Positions 35,995 to 45,924 of a stretch of 64,000 nucleotides of DNA are shown here, in pieces. Position 1 is the first letter of the stretch. Each line of letters starts with the position of its first letter. Made by a program: the position numbers and the translations under genes. This stretch comes from Actinobacteria bacterium OV320 (lineage in GTDB: Bacteria > Actinomycetota > Actinomycetes > Streptomycetales > Streptomycetaceae): NCBI GenBank assembly GCA_001298545.1, contig LJCX01000023.1, forward strand, positions 124,001 through 188,000, read 5' to 3'. The notes beneath the pieces were generated by a model. That model searched no databases. It was not told the DNA's origin and saw nothing but the letters and a program-made list of their open reading frames with translations.

Positions 35995-37656
35995 TCAGCG
36001 CCGGTCGAGAAACGCCCGCCAGCCCCCGTACGTCGTGATGTCCGCCGCGTCGCCGAGGGCGCCCGGTTCGCACAGGAAGCCGGGGACCCGGGTGCCGTCG
36101 GCGAGTTCGACGCTGCCGAGGGTCATCGGGCGGGGGAGCGCGGCGAGCAGGTTGCCGAGCCCCTCGGCCGGGAGGCGCCAGATCTCCACCTCGATCGCGG
36201 CGCCGCCCTCGCTCTCGCCCACGTGCACGAGACCCGGCTTGGGCGGGGCCGTGCGCAGGGCGTGCAGGCGGTACACGGCGGACGTCGTGGTCGTTCGGTC
36301 CAGCACCGCGCCCAGGGACAGCAACTGGGGGTTGAGGGGCTGGCCGGTCAGATGGGCGCCCGCCACCGCCACGTACACCTCGGGGCGCAGCAGGTCCGCG
36401 ATCCGGGCCAGCCGGTCGTCCGTGAAGGCGGGGCCGACCAGCATCACGCCGAAGGGCAGGCCGTTCACCTCGCCGGCCGGGACGGCCGCCGCCGCGAGGT
36501 CGAAGAGGTTGGTGGAGTTGGTGAACCGGCCCAGGCGGGCGTTGGCGCCCAGCGGGTCGGCGGCGACCTCGGCGAGGGTGGGGTGGCCGGGCGCGGTGGG
36601 CAGCAACAGGGCGTCCGAGTCGGCCAGTTCGGCCAGGGCACGGGTGCGCAGGGCCGTCAGGCGCTCGGTGTCCGTGCAGAGCCGGTGGGCCGGGATGTCC
36701 CGGGCCCGGGTGATGATGCCCGCGACCGTCGGGTCCAGACCCTCGCCCCCCTCCGCGGTCAACTTGTCGACGAACGCACCCACGGCGGTGTAGCGCTCGG
36801 CGACGAACGCGCCCTCGTAGAGCATCGCGGCGGCCTCGGTGAACGGGGTGAGGTCGATGCCGCGGATCTCGGCCCCGGCCGCCCCGAGCCGCCGTACCGC
36901 CGCCTCGTAGGCCGCCGCCCAGCCCTGGTCCAGCTCGCCCAGCTGGTCGAGGGGCGGGACGGCGATCCGCCAGGGCCCGGGGGCGCGGGCGGGGAGTGAG
37001 GGGAGGGCGCGGCCGGCCGGCGACGCCATGTGGGCCAGGGCCCGTTCCGCCTCGGGGAGTGTGCGGGCGAAGACCGTCACACAGTCGAGCGAGGCGCAGG
37101 CCGGGACGACGCCCTCGGTGGGGACCAGTCCGCGGGTGGGCTTGAGGCCGACGATGCCGTTGAAGGCGGCCGGGACCCGCCCCGAACCCGCCGTGTCGGT
37201 GCCGAGGGCGAGGTCGGCGATGCCCAGGGCCACCGCGACGGCCGAACCGGAGCTGGAGCCGCCGCTCACCCGCGACGGGTCGACGGCGCCCCGCACCGCG
37301 CCGTACGGGGAGCGGGTGCCGACCAGGCCGGTCGCGAACTGGTCCAGGTTGGTGGTGCCCAGCACCAGCGCACCGGCCGCGCGGAGCCGGGCGACGACCG
37401 GGGCGTCGGCGGCGGGCCGGTAGGCGTACGCCGGGCAGCCCGCGGTGGTGGGCAGGCCCGCCACGTCGATGTTGCCCTTGACGGCGAGCAGCCGGCCGGC
37501 GAGCGGGAGACGCTCACCGCGCGCCAGCCGTCCGTCGAGCGTGCGGGCCTCCGCCTCGACGTCCGCCCGCGGCCGCAGGTCGATCCAGATCTCCGGGCGG
37601 TCCGTGGCCTCGATGCGGGCGTAGGCGGCGCGGACGCGGGACACAGTCGTGGACAT
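35995..37656 (-). CDS. atzF: Allophanate hydrolase
   Basis: Cleaves allophanate to ammonia and CO2, the last step of the carboxylase route. The 553 residues contain an amidase-signature domain (about 20-440) with Ser-cisSer-Lys residues: Lys in LLAVKGNIDVAG and the serines of RVSGGSSSGSAVAVALG plus TDTAGSGRVPA. A C-terminal domain (about 450-553) typical of full-length allophanate hydrolase/DUR1 distinguishes it from other amidases. AAGGAG precedes the ATG at 37656. It lies 36 bases downstream of the carboxylase gene on the same strand. Confidence 0.92.
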   Translation of the reverse strand: MSTTVSRVRAAYARIEATDRPEIWIDLRPRADVEAEARTLDGRLARGERLPLAGRLLAVKGNIDVAGLPTTAGCPAYAYRPAADAPVVARLRAAGALVLGTTNLDQFATGLVGTRSPYGAVRGAVDPSRVSGGSSSGSAVAVALGIADLALGTDTAGSGRVPAAFNGIVGLKPTRGLVPTEGVVPACASLDCVTVFARTLPEAERALAHMASPAGRALPSLPARAPGPWRIAVPPLDQLGELDQGWAAAYEAAVRRLGAAGAEIRGIDLTPFTEAAAMLYEGAFVAERYTAVGAFVDKLTAEGGEGLDPTVAGIITRARDIPAHRLCTDTERLTALRTRALAELADSDALLLPTAPGHPTLAEVAADPLGANARLGRFTNSTNLFDLAAAAVPAGEVNGLPFGVMLVGPAFTDDRLARIADLLRPEVYVAVAGAHLTGQPLNPQLLSLGAVLDRTTTTSAVYRLHALRTAPPKPGLVHVGESEGGAAIEVEIWRLPAEGLGNLLAALPRPMTLGSVELADGTRVPGFLCEPGALGDAADITTYGGWRAFLDRR

Positions 37657-37692
37657 GCGTGCTCCTTGCATGGTGTCGGGCCGATCGGCCGG

Positions 37693-40600
37693 TCAGCTCG
37701 CGGCCGGGGCCAGGACGAGCAGTGCCGTCCCCGCCTCGACCTGGTCGCCGGGGCGGGCCAGGACCTGTGCCACCACGCCGTCGACCGGCGCGTGCACCCT
37801 GGACTCCATCTTCATCGCCTCCAGGGCGAGCAGCGGCTGCCCCGCCGTCACCTCGTCGCCCGGCGCCACGTTCAGCTGCCAGACGGAGGCGGCGAACTCG
37901 GCCTCGACCAGGCGGCCGCCCGGTGGTACCGCCACCTCGGCCGGGGGTGCGGCCGGCGCTTCGGCGGCCGCGGCCCGCGCGAACTCGCCCGCCGCCTCCC
38001 AGGCGTCCCGCTCGGCCGTGAACGCGCTCTGCTGGCGGGACCTGAACTCCGTTATGGGGCCGGCGTTCTCGGCGAGGAAGGCCTGGTACCCGGCGAGCGA
38101 GAAGGTGCCCTCCTCGACGCGCGGCACGAAGCGCCCCGAGATGATGTCGGCCCGCAGTTCGAGGAGTTCGTCCGCGTCGACCGGATACCAGCGGATCCGG
38201 TCGAAGAAGCGCAGCAGCCAGGGCGAGCCCGGTTCGAACGCGCCGCGCTGCTGCCAGGGCGACCACACCTGGGTCGTCCGGCCCACGAACTGGTAGCCGC
38301 CGGGCCCCTCCATGCCGTAGACGCAGAGGTACGCGCCGCCGATGCCCACCGAGTTCTCGGCCGTCCAGGTGCGCGCGGGGTTGTACTTCGTCGTCACCAG
38401 GCGGTGGCGCGGGTCGAGCGGGGTGGCGACCGGGGCGCCCAGGTAGACGTCTCCGAGGCCCAGGACCAGGTACTCCGCGGCGAACACCGTGTCGTAGACG
38501 TCCGCCACCGCGTCCAGGCCGTTGACCCGGCGGATGAATTCGATGTTCCAGGGGCACCAGGGGGCGTCGTCGCGGACGCCCGCCATGTAGCGGGCGATGG
38601 CCTCGCGGGTCGCGGGGTCGTCCCAGGAGAGGGGGAGGTGCACGGTGCGGGAGGGGACGACCAGTTCGTCCGAGGGCGGGAGGGCGGCCGTCATCCTCCT
38701 GACCACCGCGAGGAGTTCACGCTGGGGGAGGCGGCCGGGGTCCGTGCGGATCTGCAGGGAGCGGATGCCCGGGGTGAGGTCGGTGACGCCGGCCAGGTCC
38801 GCCGCGGTCACCGCCTCCATCAGCGCGTGGACCCGCATGCGCAGGGCCAGATCCAGCTGGAGCGGTCCGAACTCGACCAGCAGGTTGTCGTCGCCGCTGC
38901 GCCGGTAGGTCACGTCGCCGTCCCGGGCCAGTACGCCGCCGTCGACGATCGCGGGGCGCGGCGTGCCGTCCCCGGCCACCGGCGCGAAGCGGACCGTGTC
39001 GCCGGGGCGCAGCTGGCCCAGCTTCCACCGCTCGGAGCTGAGCACCGTCGCCGGGCACACGAACCCGCCGAGGGACGGGCCGTCCGGGCCGAGCAGCACC
39101 GGCATGTCGCCGGTGTAGTCGACGGCGCCGACGGAATAGGGGGTGTCGTGGATGTTGGACGGGTGCAGACCCGCCTCGCCGCCGTCGGTGCGGGCCCAGC
39201 GGGGCTTGGGTCCGACCAGGCGCACACCGGTGCGGGCCGAGTTGAAGTGCACCTTCCAGTCGGCGGCGTAGAAGTCGCGGATGTCGTCCTCGGTGAAGAA
39301 CTCCGGTGCCGCGTGCGGGCCTTCGACCGCGCCCAGGTGCCAGACGGGGGCGAACTCCGGGCGGTCCGGGACAGGTACGGCGGTGCCCTCGACGACCGTC
39401 CCGCCGTGCAGGACGTCACCCGTGCGCAGCGCCCGCCCGCCGTGGCCGCCGAAGCGGCCCAGCGTGAACGTGCTCGCGCTGCCCAGGAAGGCGGGCACGT
39501 CCAGGCCGCCCGCGAACAGGACGTACGTCCGCAGTCCGTGCTCACCGGGCGCGCCGATCTCCAGCAGGGACCCGGCCGGTACGGTCACCGGCTCCCACCG
39601 CGCCACCGCCGTGCCGTCCACGGTGACCGGGGCCGGCGCGCCCGTCACGCACACCGTGGTGGCGTGGGTGAAGCGCAGGGACGGGCCCTGGAGGGTGCAC
39701 TCCAGGCCCGGGGCGCCCTCGGGGTTGCCGAGCGCCCGGTTGCCGAGGCGGAACGAGCGGTCGTCCATCGGGCCGGAGGGCGGGACGCCGACCTGCCAGT
39801 GGCCGGTGCGGCCGGGCCAGTCCTGCACGGTGGTGAGGGTGCCGCCGGAGACGACCTCGACGCGGGGGGTCGGGTCGGTGACGGTGGCGAGGGTCGCCGT
39901 CGAGTGGGTCGCCGTCACGAACCGGGAGTCCGCCAGCGCCGCGCGGACCAGCCCGAGGTTCGTCTCGATGCCGTCCACGCGGGTCCTGGCCAGCGCCTCG
40001 TCCAGGCGGCGCAGCGCGTGATCCCGGTCCGAGCCGTACGCGATCACCTTCGCGAGCATCGGGTCGTAGGACGTCGTCACCTCGGTGCCCGTCTCCACCC
40101 AGCCGTCGACGCGCACGCCCTGCGGGAACTCGACCCGGGTCAACAGGCCGGCGCTGGGCCGGTGGTCGCGGCTGGGATCCTCCGCGTAGAGACGTGCCTC
40201 GACGGCGTGGCCGCGGGGCGGGCCCGGGTCGCGTACGACGTCCCGCTCGCCGCGCGCCAGGCGCAGCATCCAGGCGACCAGGTCGACGCCGTGGATCTCC
40301 TCGGTGACGGGATGTTCCACCTGGAGGCGGGTGTTGACCTCCAGGAAGTAGGCCTCCTCGCGGGTCGCGTCGTAGACGAACTCGACGGTGCCGGCGGACC
40401 GGTAGCCGACCGAAGCGCACAAGTCACGTGCGTTCGAGGCGAGTTGCTCGCGAACATGCGGGGGCAGGCCGGGGGCCGGGGCCTCTTCCACGACCTTCTG
40501 GTTGCGGCGCTGGAGGGAGCAGTCCCGGTCGCCGAGGACGACGACCTTTCCCGCGCCGTCGCCGAAGACCTGCACCTCGACATGGCGGGCGTGCTCCACG

Positions 40601-41386
40601 AGCCGTTCCAGGAAGACGCCGGCCGGGGGGAAGGACGCGGCGGGGGCACCCCGGGCGCGCCCCCCGGCGGCGGGCGCTTTGGGGGGGGCGGGGGAGGGGG
40701 CAGCCCCGGTCGCCGAGGACGACGACCTTTCCCGCGCCGTCGCCGAAGACCTGCACCTCGACATGGCGGGCGGGCTCCACGAGCCGTTCCAGGAAGACGC
40801 CGGCCGAGGAGAAGGACGCGGCGGCGACACGCTGGACGCGCTCCCAGGCGTCGGTCAGTTCGGCGGCCGAGCCACAGGCCGACATGCCGATCCCGCCGCC
40901 ACCGCCGGTGGCCTTGAGCATGACCGGGTAGCCGACGAGCCGGGCCTGCTCCAGCGCCTCGGGCAGGTCAGCCAGCAGCCCGGTGCCGGGGGCGAGCGGC
41001 ACTCCCGCCGCCCGAGCCGCCGCCCGCGCGGTGTGCTTGGCGCCGAACAGCTCCAGCTGCTCCGGCGTCGGGCCCACGAAGACGATCCCGGCGTCGGCGC
41101 AGCGGCGGGCGAAGGCCGCGTCCTCGGAGAGGAAGCCGTAGCCCGGGTGGATCGCGCCCGCGCCGGTGTCCTTGGCCGCGGCCAGGACCAGGTCGGCGTC
41201 GAGGTACGACTCCTTCGCGGGTGCCGGGCCGAGCCGTACGGCCTGGTCGGCGAGGCGGACGTGGGCGGCCGAGCGGTCGGCGTCGGAGTACACCGCCACC
41301 GTCCGCAGGCCGAGTTCGCGGGCCGTACGGATGATGCGGACGGCGATCTCGCCCCGGTTGGCGACCAGCAGCGTGTCGAAGGTCAT
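37693..41386 (-). pseudogene. uca: Urea/guanidine carboxylase gene, broken by a 181-bp imperfect duplication (possibly an assembly error)
   Basis: ATP- and biotin-dependent carboxylase that makes allophanate from urea, or carboxyguanidine from guanidine. Reading from ATG 41386, the biotin-carboxylase domain starts TLLVANRGEIAVRIIRTARE, includes KATGGGGGIGMS, and runs to GVFLERLVEPARHVEVQVFGDGAGKVVVLGDR, then shifts out of frame. A second copy of that last block 181 bases downstream continues correctly as DCSLQRRNQKVVEEAPAP. The carboxyltransferase (KipA/KipI-type) domains follow, then the biotinyl domain with EAMKMES (Lys codon 37810-37812). Removing exactly 181 bases restores one frame of 1170 residues, close to family length. 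The start overlaps the DUF1989 gene stop (ATGA). If the duplication is an assembly fault, the gene is intact. Confidence 0.85.
40506..40881. repeat. Imperfect 181-bp offset direct duplication inside the carboxylase gene
   Basis: 40521-40621 matches 40702-40802 at a constant offset of 181 with very few differences. Outside this core each copy decays. 40622-40700 reads as a G/C-substituted version of 40803-40881, with A and T replaced by G or C and runs of G. The bases just before 40702 are likewise a G-rich version of those before 40521. This is the pattern of two overlapping contig ends with poor terminal base calls placed side by side. Confidence 0.85.
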
Positions 41387-41991
41387 GCGGTGCCCGCCTC
41401 GTCGATGGTCATCCGCACCGCCGTCGGCTCGAAGCCGTTGCAGGGGTTGTTGATCTGGGGGCAGTTGGAGACCAGTACGAGGACGTCCCGTTCGGCGCGC
41501 AGCGTGAGCGAGAGACCCGGCGCGGAGAGACCGTCGACGATGCCGAGGGTGCCGTCCTTCTCGACGGGCACGTTCATGTACCAGTTGATGTTGGAGACCA
41601 GGTCCCGCTTGCCGAGGCCGTGCCGGGCGCCCTCGGCGAGGAAGTTGTCCACACACGCGTGTTGCGCGTAGGTGTGGTGGCCGTAGCGCAGGGTGTTGGA
41701 CTCCTTGGAGCAGGCGCCGCCGACGGTGTCGTGGCGGCCCACGCCGTCGGCGGTCACCGTCATCAGCGCGGTGTGCTCGTTGGACATCAGCACACTGCCC
41801 GTGGTGAGGAAGATGCCGCCCTGGGCGTGGATCGTGTCGGGCGCGCTGTAGCGCACGGACGTGTCGTGGGCGTCGTACACGAGGAAGTCGACGGCCTGGT
41901 TGCCGTGCAGGTCGGTGATGGTCAGCGTCTCGCCCTCGCGGACGACCGAGGACCAGGAGGCGCGGGCCGCCACCACTGTCTTCGTGCTCAT
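41383..41991 (-). CDS. cgdB: DUF1989 protein, urea amidolyase-associated protein 2 / carboxyguanidine deiminase subunit
   Basis: A 202-residue protein of the UAAP2 group of DUF1989. TITDLHGNQAVDFLVYDAHD, GIFLTTGSVLMSNEHTALMTVT, GRHDTVGGACSKE with a metal-binding-type His/Cys arrangement, and NINWYMNVPVEKDGTL are visible. Members with this genomic context were shown to be subunits of carboxyguanidine deiminase, which converts the carboxylase product to allophanate; the assignment to this gene is by family and context. It starts in a 4-base ATGA overlap with the partner gene and ends in another ATGA overlap with the carboxylase gene, so all are translationally coupled. Confidence 0.85.
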   Translation of the reverse strand: MSTKTVVAARASWSSVVREGETLTITDLHGNQAVDFLVYDAHDTSVRYSAPDTIHAQGGIFLTTGSVLMSNEHTALMTVTADGVGRHDTVGGACSKESNTLRYGHHTYAQHACVDNFLAEGARHGLGKRDLVSNINWYMNVPVEKDGTLGIVDGLSAPGLSLTLRAERDVLVLVSNCPQINNPCNGFEPTAVRMTIDEAGTA

Positions 41992-42815
41992 GCGAGCCCC
42001 CTCGCGGTCAGGAATTCGGCGGTGTTGAGGAAGGCGCGGCGGCCTTCGGGGGTGGCGTCCCACAGCGGGTCGCCGGGGTGGGTGGCCGCCGCCCGCCAGG
42101 CGAGGACCTCCAGCGGGGTGCTGACGTACTCCGGCCGGGGGTCGGCCGGGTGCGGCACGTTGGCGATCAGGACCGTCACGTCCTGCTCGGCGCGCAGGGT
42201 GACGCTGCCGCCCGGGCCCGCCGAGCCGGTGAAGTCGAGAGTGCCGTCGTCCCGGACCTTCACCCCCTGGAAGAAGGAGAGCGAGGGCGGCAGGTCGCGG
42301 GGCTCCAGGCCGTTCTTCGCGGCCGCCAGCTTGAACAGCTCCCGGCCGGCCGGGGAGGCGGACTGCGGGCTGCCGTCGCCGTAGCGCTCGGTGTTGCGCA
42401 CGAGGGTGGAGGTGCCGCACAGGGCGTCGTGCCGGCCGGCGGTGTCGGCGACGACCGAGGCGAGGACGCGGCCCTGGTCGGACAGGAGCAGCACGCCCTC
42501 GCCGAGGTAGGCGTTCCACTGGACCTTGACCGTGTCGGCGACGTTCAGCCGCTCCCAGGGCCGGCCGTCCACGTGGAGGAGCAGATGGGCGCACGCGTCG
42601 CCGTGCGGGTCGGTCAGGCGCAGCTCGGTGCCGCGCGCGAGCACCCGGTGGGTGTAGTTGCCGCCCGCGACCGTCTCGGCCCACACCAGGTGGCCCGCCT
42701 CGCAGGGCGGGTCCTGCCAGTCCCGGGCCGGGACGACCGGCATGGCCTCGGCGCGGGCACCCTCCTGCGCCCGGGCGTGGGCGCGTGCCCCGTATGTGGT
42801 CGCTGTCGCCGCCAT
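41988..42815 (-). CDS. cgdA: DUF1989 protein, urea amidolyase-associated protein 1 / carboxyguanidine deiminase subunit
   Basis: A 275-residue partner of the preceding DUF1989 protein: ELRLTDPHGDACAHLLLHV, GRHDALCGTSTLVRNTERYG, and LPPSLSFFQGVKVRDDGTLDF are the corresponding conserved blocks. It is the first gene of the operon, with GGAGG before the ATG at 42815. A perfect palindrome, the likely target of the divergent TetR regulator, lies 39 bases upstream. The gene symbol follows the guanidine interpretation; older annotation calls it UAAP1. Confidence 0.85.
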   Translation of the reverse strand: MAATATTYGARAHARAQEGARAEAMPVVPARDWQDPPCEAGHLVWAETVAGGNYTHRVLARGTELRLTDPHGDACAHLLLHVDGRPWERLNVADTVKVQWNAYLGEGVLLLSDQGRVLASVVADTAGRHDALCGTSTLVRNTERYGDGSPQSASPAGRELFKLAAAKNGLEPRDLPPSLSFFQGVKVRDDGTLDFTGSAGPGGSVTLRAEQDVTVLIANVPHPADPRPEYVSTPLEVLAWRAAATHPGDPLWDATPEGRRAFLNTAEFLTARGLA

Positions 42816-42853
42816 TGCGGACCTCCGCAGCTCGGTTCCGTCGCTGTCGCGGT

Positions 42854-42875
42854 ATTTCTGTCGCCCGACAGAAAT
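42854..42875. promoter_or_regulatory. Perfect 22-bp palindrome, candidate TetR operator (site 1)
   Basis: ATTTCTGTCG, a 2-nt spacer (CC), then the exact reverse complement. It is in the divergent region between the DUF1989 gene and the tetR gene. An almost identical palindrome lies at 52098-52119 upstream of the amino-acid permease gene. Confidence 0.8.
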
Positions 42876-42985
42876 TAGGTCCGGGGCGGGTCGCCGCCGT
42901 TGCCCTCCGGTTGCGGGGCGGTTACCGACTCCTCACCGGGCCGTCCGAAGATCGCCGTCCGGCACCGTGTGCGAGGATCGAAGAC

Positions 42986-43612
42986 ATGGGGACGAGCAGC
43001 GGACGTCGAGTGGGCCGCCCGCGAGCCGCGCAGCGCCCGGACAGCGGGCTCACGCCGCGCGCCGAACTGCTCCTGGCCGCCGCGGAGTTGTTCACCACCC
43101 GCGGCTATGCCGCCACCACCACCCGGGCCGTCGCCGAACGGGCGGGAATGCGCCAGGCGTCCATGTACCACTACGTCTCAGGCAAGGAGGAACTGCTCGC
43201 CGCGCTGCTGGAGTCGACGGTCACGCCCTCGCTGACCTGTGCCCGTGAGCTGCTCGCGGACGACGGCCGGACGGCCGAGGACCGGCTGTGGGAGCTGTGC
43301 CGGACCGACGTCGAGCTGCTGTGCGGCGGCTCGCACAACCTCGGCGGCCTCTACCTGCTGCCCGAGGTGCGCACCGAGCGGTTCGCCGGCTTCCATGCCG
43401 TGCGCGCCGAACTCAAGGACGCCTACCGTCAGTTGATCGCCGCCACGGCGGCGGGCGGTGCGCTCGCGAAGAGCGCGCTGGATCTCCGCACCGACCTGGT
43501 CTTCGGTCTCATCGAGGGTGTCATCCTCGTGCACCGCTCCGATCCCGACCGCTCGGTCTCGGAGTTCGCCCGCGCCACCGCCGACGCGGCGCTGCGCATC
43601 GCGGGGAACTGA
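42986..43612 (+). CDS. TetR-family transcriptional regulator
   Basis: A 208-residue regulator with an N-terminal TetR helix-turn-helix (about 25-75; RAELLLAAAELFTTRGYAATTTRAVAERAGMRQASMYHYVSGKEELLAAL in parts) and a ligand-binding helical domain. ATG 42986 follows AGGATCG. It is divergent from the nitrogen operon and most likely represses it through the palindrome at 42854-42875; the second copy of that palindrome suggests it also controls the permease gene near 52 kb. The inducer could be guanidine, urea or a breakdown product (inference). The 279 bases after it, up to the conservon, show no gene. Confidence 0.88.
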   Translation: MGTSSGRRVGRPRAAQRPDSGLTPRAELLLAAAELFTTRGYAATTTRAVAERAGMRQASMYHYVSGKEELLAALLESTVTPSLTCARELLADDGRTAEDRLWELCRTDVELLCGGSHNLGGLYLLPEVRTERFAGFHAVRAELKDAYRQLIAATAAGGALAKSALDLRTDLVFGLIEGVILVHRSDPDRSVSEFARATADAALRIAGN

Positions 43613-43891
43613 ACACCGCCCGAGCCACTCGCGGGTGCTCGTCCCATCCGTCCCGGTGAACTGTTCCGCACGCCCGTACGGCGTCACGCGCAGTGTTCGA
43701 ACGAATGCCGTGCGTGCAAATGGGCTGAGGTTACTCCACGTACGGAAGTGGTTTCAGGCAGTTGTGGAATATGACACGGCGATGATCCGGTCGGACTAAG
43801 CTCGCCCGCGGCGCACCGAGTTGAGGCGTATTCGTGCGCTTGTTCCCAAACTTCCCGAAGATGCCGACAGATCCCTACAGAGGGTGCCCAC

Positions 43892-45520
43892 ATGGTGAGT
43901 GTTCAGTCCCCACCCGGTCGCCGAGAACTTCCCTACGCGCGCGTGCTGTTGCTGCCGGCGATACTGATGGCCGCGGCGACCGGAGCCGCCGTCGCCCTGG
44001 TGGCGACGCAGGCCCGGCTCGCCGTCGGCGTCTGCGGAGCCGTCGCCACCGTCCTGGTGATCGCGGCGGGAGCCGAGTCGGTGCGCCGTGGGCGGCGCCT
44101 GCGGGAGCTGCGCGCGGAGCGGGACCAGCGCGTCGCGTACCTGGAACGGCGGGTGGCCGGCCACGCGGAGGAGAACCGCCGCCTCGCCCAGCAGTTCGTG
44201 CCCAACGCGGTGGAGTGGCTGCGGGCCGGAAATTCCCCCAGGGAGGTGATGCGCGACTTCAGCGAGGGTGATCCCGACTTCCGTGAACTCGACGACGCGC
44301 AGCGCGCCGTGATCAGGAAGATCCTCGACATCGTCGACCACGAGGAGTCCCTGCGCGACTCGGCCCAGCGCTCCTTCGTCAGCATCGCGCGCCGGGTGCA
44401 GGCCATCGTCCACCAGCAGTCCGCGGAACTGCGGGAGATGGAGGAGGACCACGGCCGTAACCCCGAGGTCTTCGACGACCTGCTGCGCATCGACCACGGC
44501 ACCTCGCTGATCGGCCGCCTCGCCGACTCCATCGGCGTGCTCGGCGGCGGCCGGCCCGGCCGCAACTGGCCCCAGCCGGTCCCGCTGTACAGCGTGCTGC
44601 GCGGCGCCATGTCCCGGATCCTGGAGTACCGCCGCATCCAGCTGGACTCCATCGCCAAGGTGAACATCCGCGGCCTCTCCGTGGAGCCGCTCATCCACGC
44701 GCTCGCGGAACTCCTCGACAACGCCACCCGCTACTCGCCCCCGCAGAGCAAGGTGCACGTCAACGCCGTCGAGGTGCAGACCGGCATCGCCATCGAGATC
44801 GAGGACGCCGGCGTCAGCCTCAGCGAAGAGGCCCGCGCCAAGGCCGAACGCATGCTGGAGCAGGCCAAGGCGGGCGTCGACATCCAGGACGTGGGCGGCA
44901 CCCCGCGCCTGGGCCTCGCGGTCGTCGGCCGTCTGTGCACGTCGTTCAACCTTCAGGTCTCGCTGCGCACCTCGGCCTACGGCGGCGTCCGGGCCGTCCT
45001 CATCGTGCCGAGCGAGATGCAGACCTCCGACCCCGCCCCCGGCTTCGCGCACGGCATCGGAGCCACCGCCGTACCGCAGATCGACCTGAGCCAGATCGGT
45101 GAGGGCCCCAAGCGTCCGCCCAAGAAGCGCCGCCCCACCAACGCGCGTATCCCGGCCGGAGTCTCCCTGACCGACGACGAGGTGCCCGAGGTCACCGAGT
45201 GGACCGATCAGGGTCTGCCGCAGCGCCGGAGCAAGACCACGATCTCGATCACCCAGCGCTACGCCGAGGCGTACGCCGCCCAGGAGGCCGAGCGCCTCGG
45301 CAAGCCCGACCCGTTCGCACAGCGCCGGCCCGAGCCCGAGCCGGAGCCGCAGAAGAAGCGGGAGCCCGGCCTGGCGTTCGAGGCCTTCTGGGAGGGCCTG
45401 GTCAAAGCGGCCCCGCCCGGCGTGCACCCCACCGACTTCACCCGCAATCCCACCGCATATCTGCACCTGATCGAAGACAAGGCCAGGCCCGAGGCCGACG
45501 ATGAAGGGGACCTCACGTGA
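43892..45520 (+). CDS. rarA: Conservon sensor-like ATPase (CvnA/RarA)
   Basis: First protein of the conservon, a membrane-associated sensor-kinase-like component. The 542 residues include two N-terminal membrane segments (VLLLPAILMAAATGAAVALVA; AVGVCGAVATVLVIAAGA), a coiled coil (RRLRELRAERDQRVAYLERR), a dimerisation-like helical part and a GHKL ATPase domain (about 270-380; ALAELLDNATRYSPP, IEIEDAGVSLSEEA, LGLAVVGRLC). The region after about 400 is Pro/Lys-rich. Starting at ATG 43892, its stop overlaps rarB as GTGA. Order and content match cvn9 (rarABCDE), which affects aerial-mycelium timing in S. coelicolor. Confidence 0.92.
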   Translation: MVSVQSPPGRRELPYARVLLLPAILMAAATGAAVALVATQARLAVGVCGAVATVLVIAAGAESVRRGRRLRELRAERDQRVAYLERRVAGHAEENRRLAQQFVPNAVEWLRAGNSPREVMRDFSEGDPDFRELDDAQRAVIRKILDIVDHEESLRDSAQRSFVSIARRVQAIVHQQSAELREMEEDHGRNPEVFDDLLRIDHGTSLIGRLADSIGVLGGGRPGRNWPQPVPLYSVLRGAMSRILEYRRIQLDSIAKVNIRGLSVEPLIHALAELLDNATRYSPPQSKVHVNAVEVQTGIAIEIEDAGVSLSEEARAKAERMLEQAKAGVDIQDVGGTPRLGLAVVGRLCTSFNLQVSLRTSAYGGVRAVLIVPSEMQTSDPAPGFAHGIGATAVPQIDLSQIGEGPKRPPKKRRPTNARIPAGVSLTDDEVPEVTEWTDQGLPQRRSKTTISITQRYAEAYAAQEAERLGKPDPFAQRRPEPEPEPQKKREPGLAFEAFWEGLVKAAPPGVHPTDFTRNPTAYLHLIEDKARPEADDEGDLT

Positions 45521-45924
45521 TCCAGCAGCGCCAAAACTTCGACTGGCTGCTCAAGGAGCTCTACGACGGGGTTCCGGGCATCGAGATGATCGTGGTCCTC
45601 TCGGCCGACGGACTGCGCATCGCCCGCTACGCCGGTGACCCCGACGCCGCCGACCGGGTCGCCGCCGCCTGCGCGGGCCTCCAGAGCCTGGCCGCGGCGG
45701 TCGGCCAGGAGATCCACTCGAGCACCGGCGAGATGGACATGGTCGTCATCGACCTGAGCGGCGGCTACTTCTACATGATGTCGGCCGGCGCCAACGCCTA
45801 CCTCGCCGTCCTCGCCGACGTGCGCTGCGAGGCCAGTCGGATGAGCGGCATGATGCGCGACCTCGTGGTCCGCATCGGCGCCCATCTGACCAGTCCGCCC
45901 CGGCGCAACGGGCACAGCGTATGA
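45517..45924 (+). CDS. rarB: Roadblock/LC7-domain protein (CvnB/RarB)
   Basis: 135 residues forming one roadblock/LC7 domain (FDWLLKELYDGVPGIEMIVVLSADGLRIA in parts, ASRMSGMMRDLVVRIGAHL). In conservons this protein acts with the small GTPase, like MglB with MglA. The GTG start overlaps the rarA stop and its own stop overlaps rarC (ATGA). Confidence 0.94.
   Translation: MIQQRQNFDWLLKELYDGVPGIEMIVVLSADGLRIARYAGDPDAADRVAAACAGLQSLAAAVGQEIHSSTGEMDMVVIDLSGGYFYMMSAGANAYLAVLADVRCEASRMSGMMRDLVVRIGAHLTSPPRRNGHSV

Noticed and set aside
37030..40917. A 1295-codon open frame on the + strand opposite the carboxylase and amidase genes
   Set aside because: Composition is low-complexity (G, R, A, V, H) and the minus strand carries clear enzyme domains.
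42816..42985. ykkC-type guanidine riboswitch before the DUF1989 genes
   Set aside because: The region is short and holds a palindromic operator; the conserved riboswitch elements were not seen. A covariance search would be decisive.
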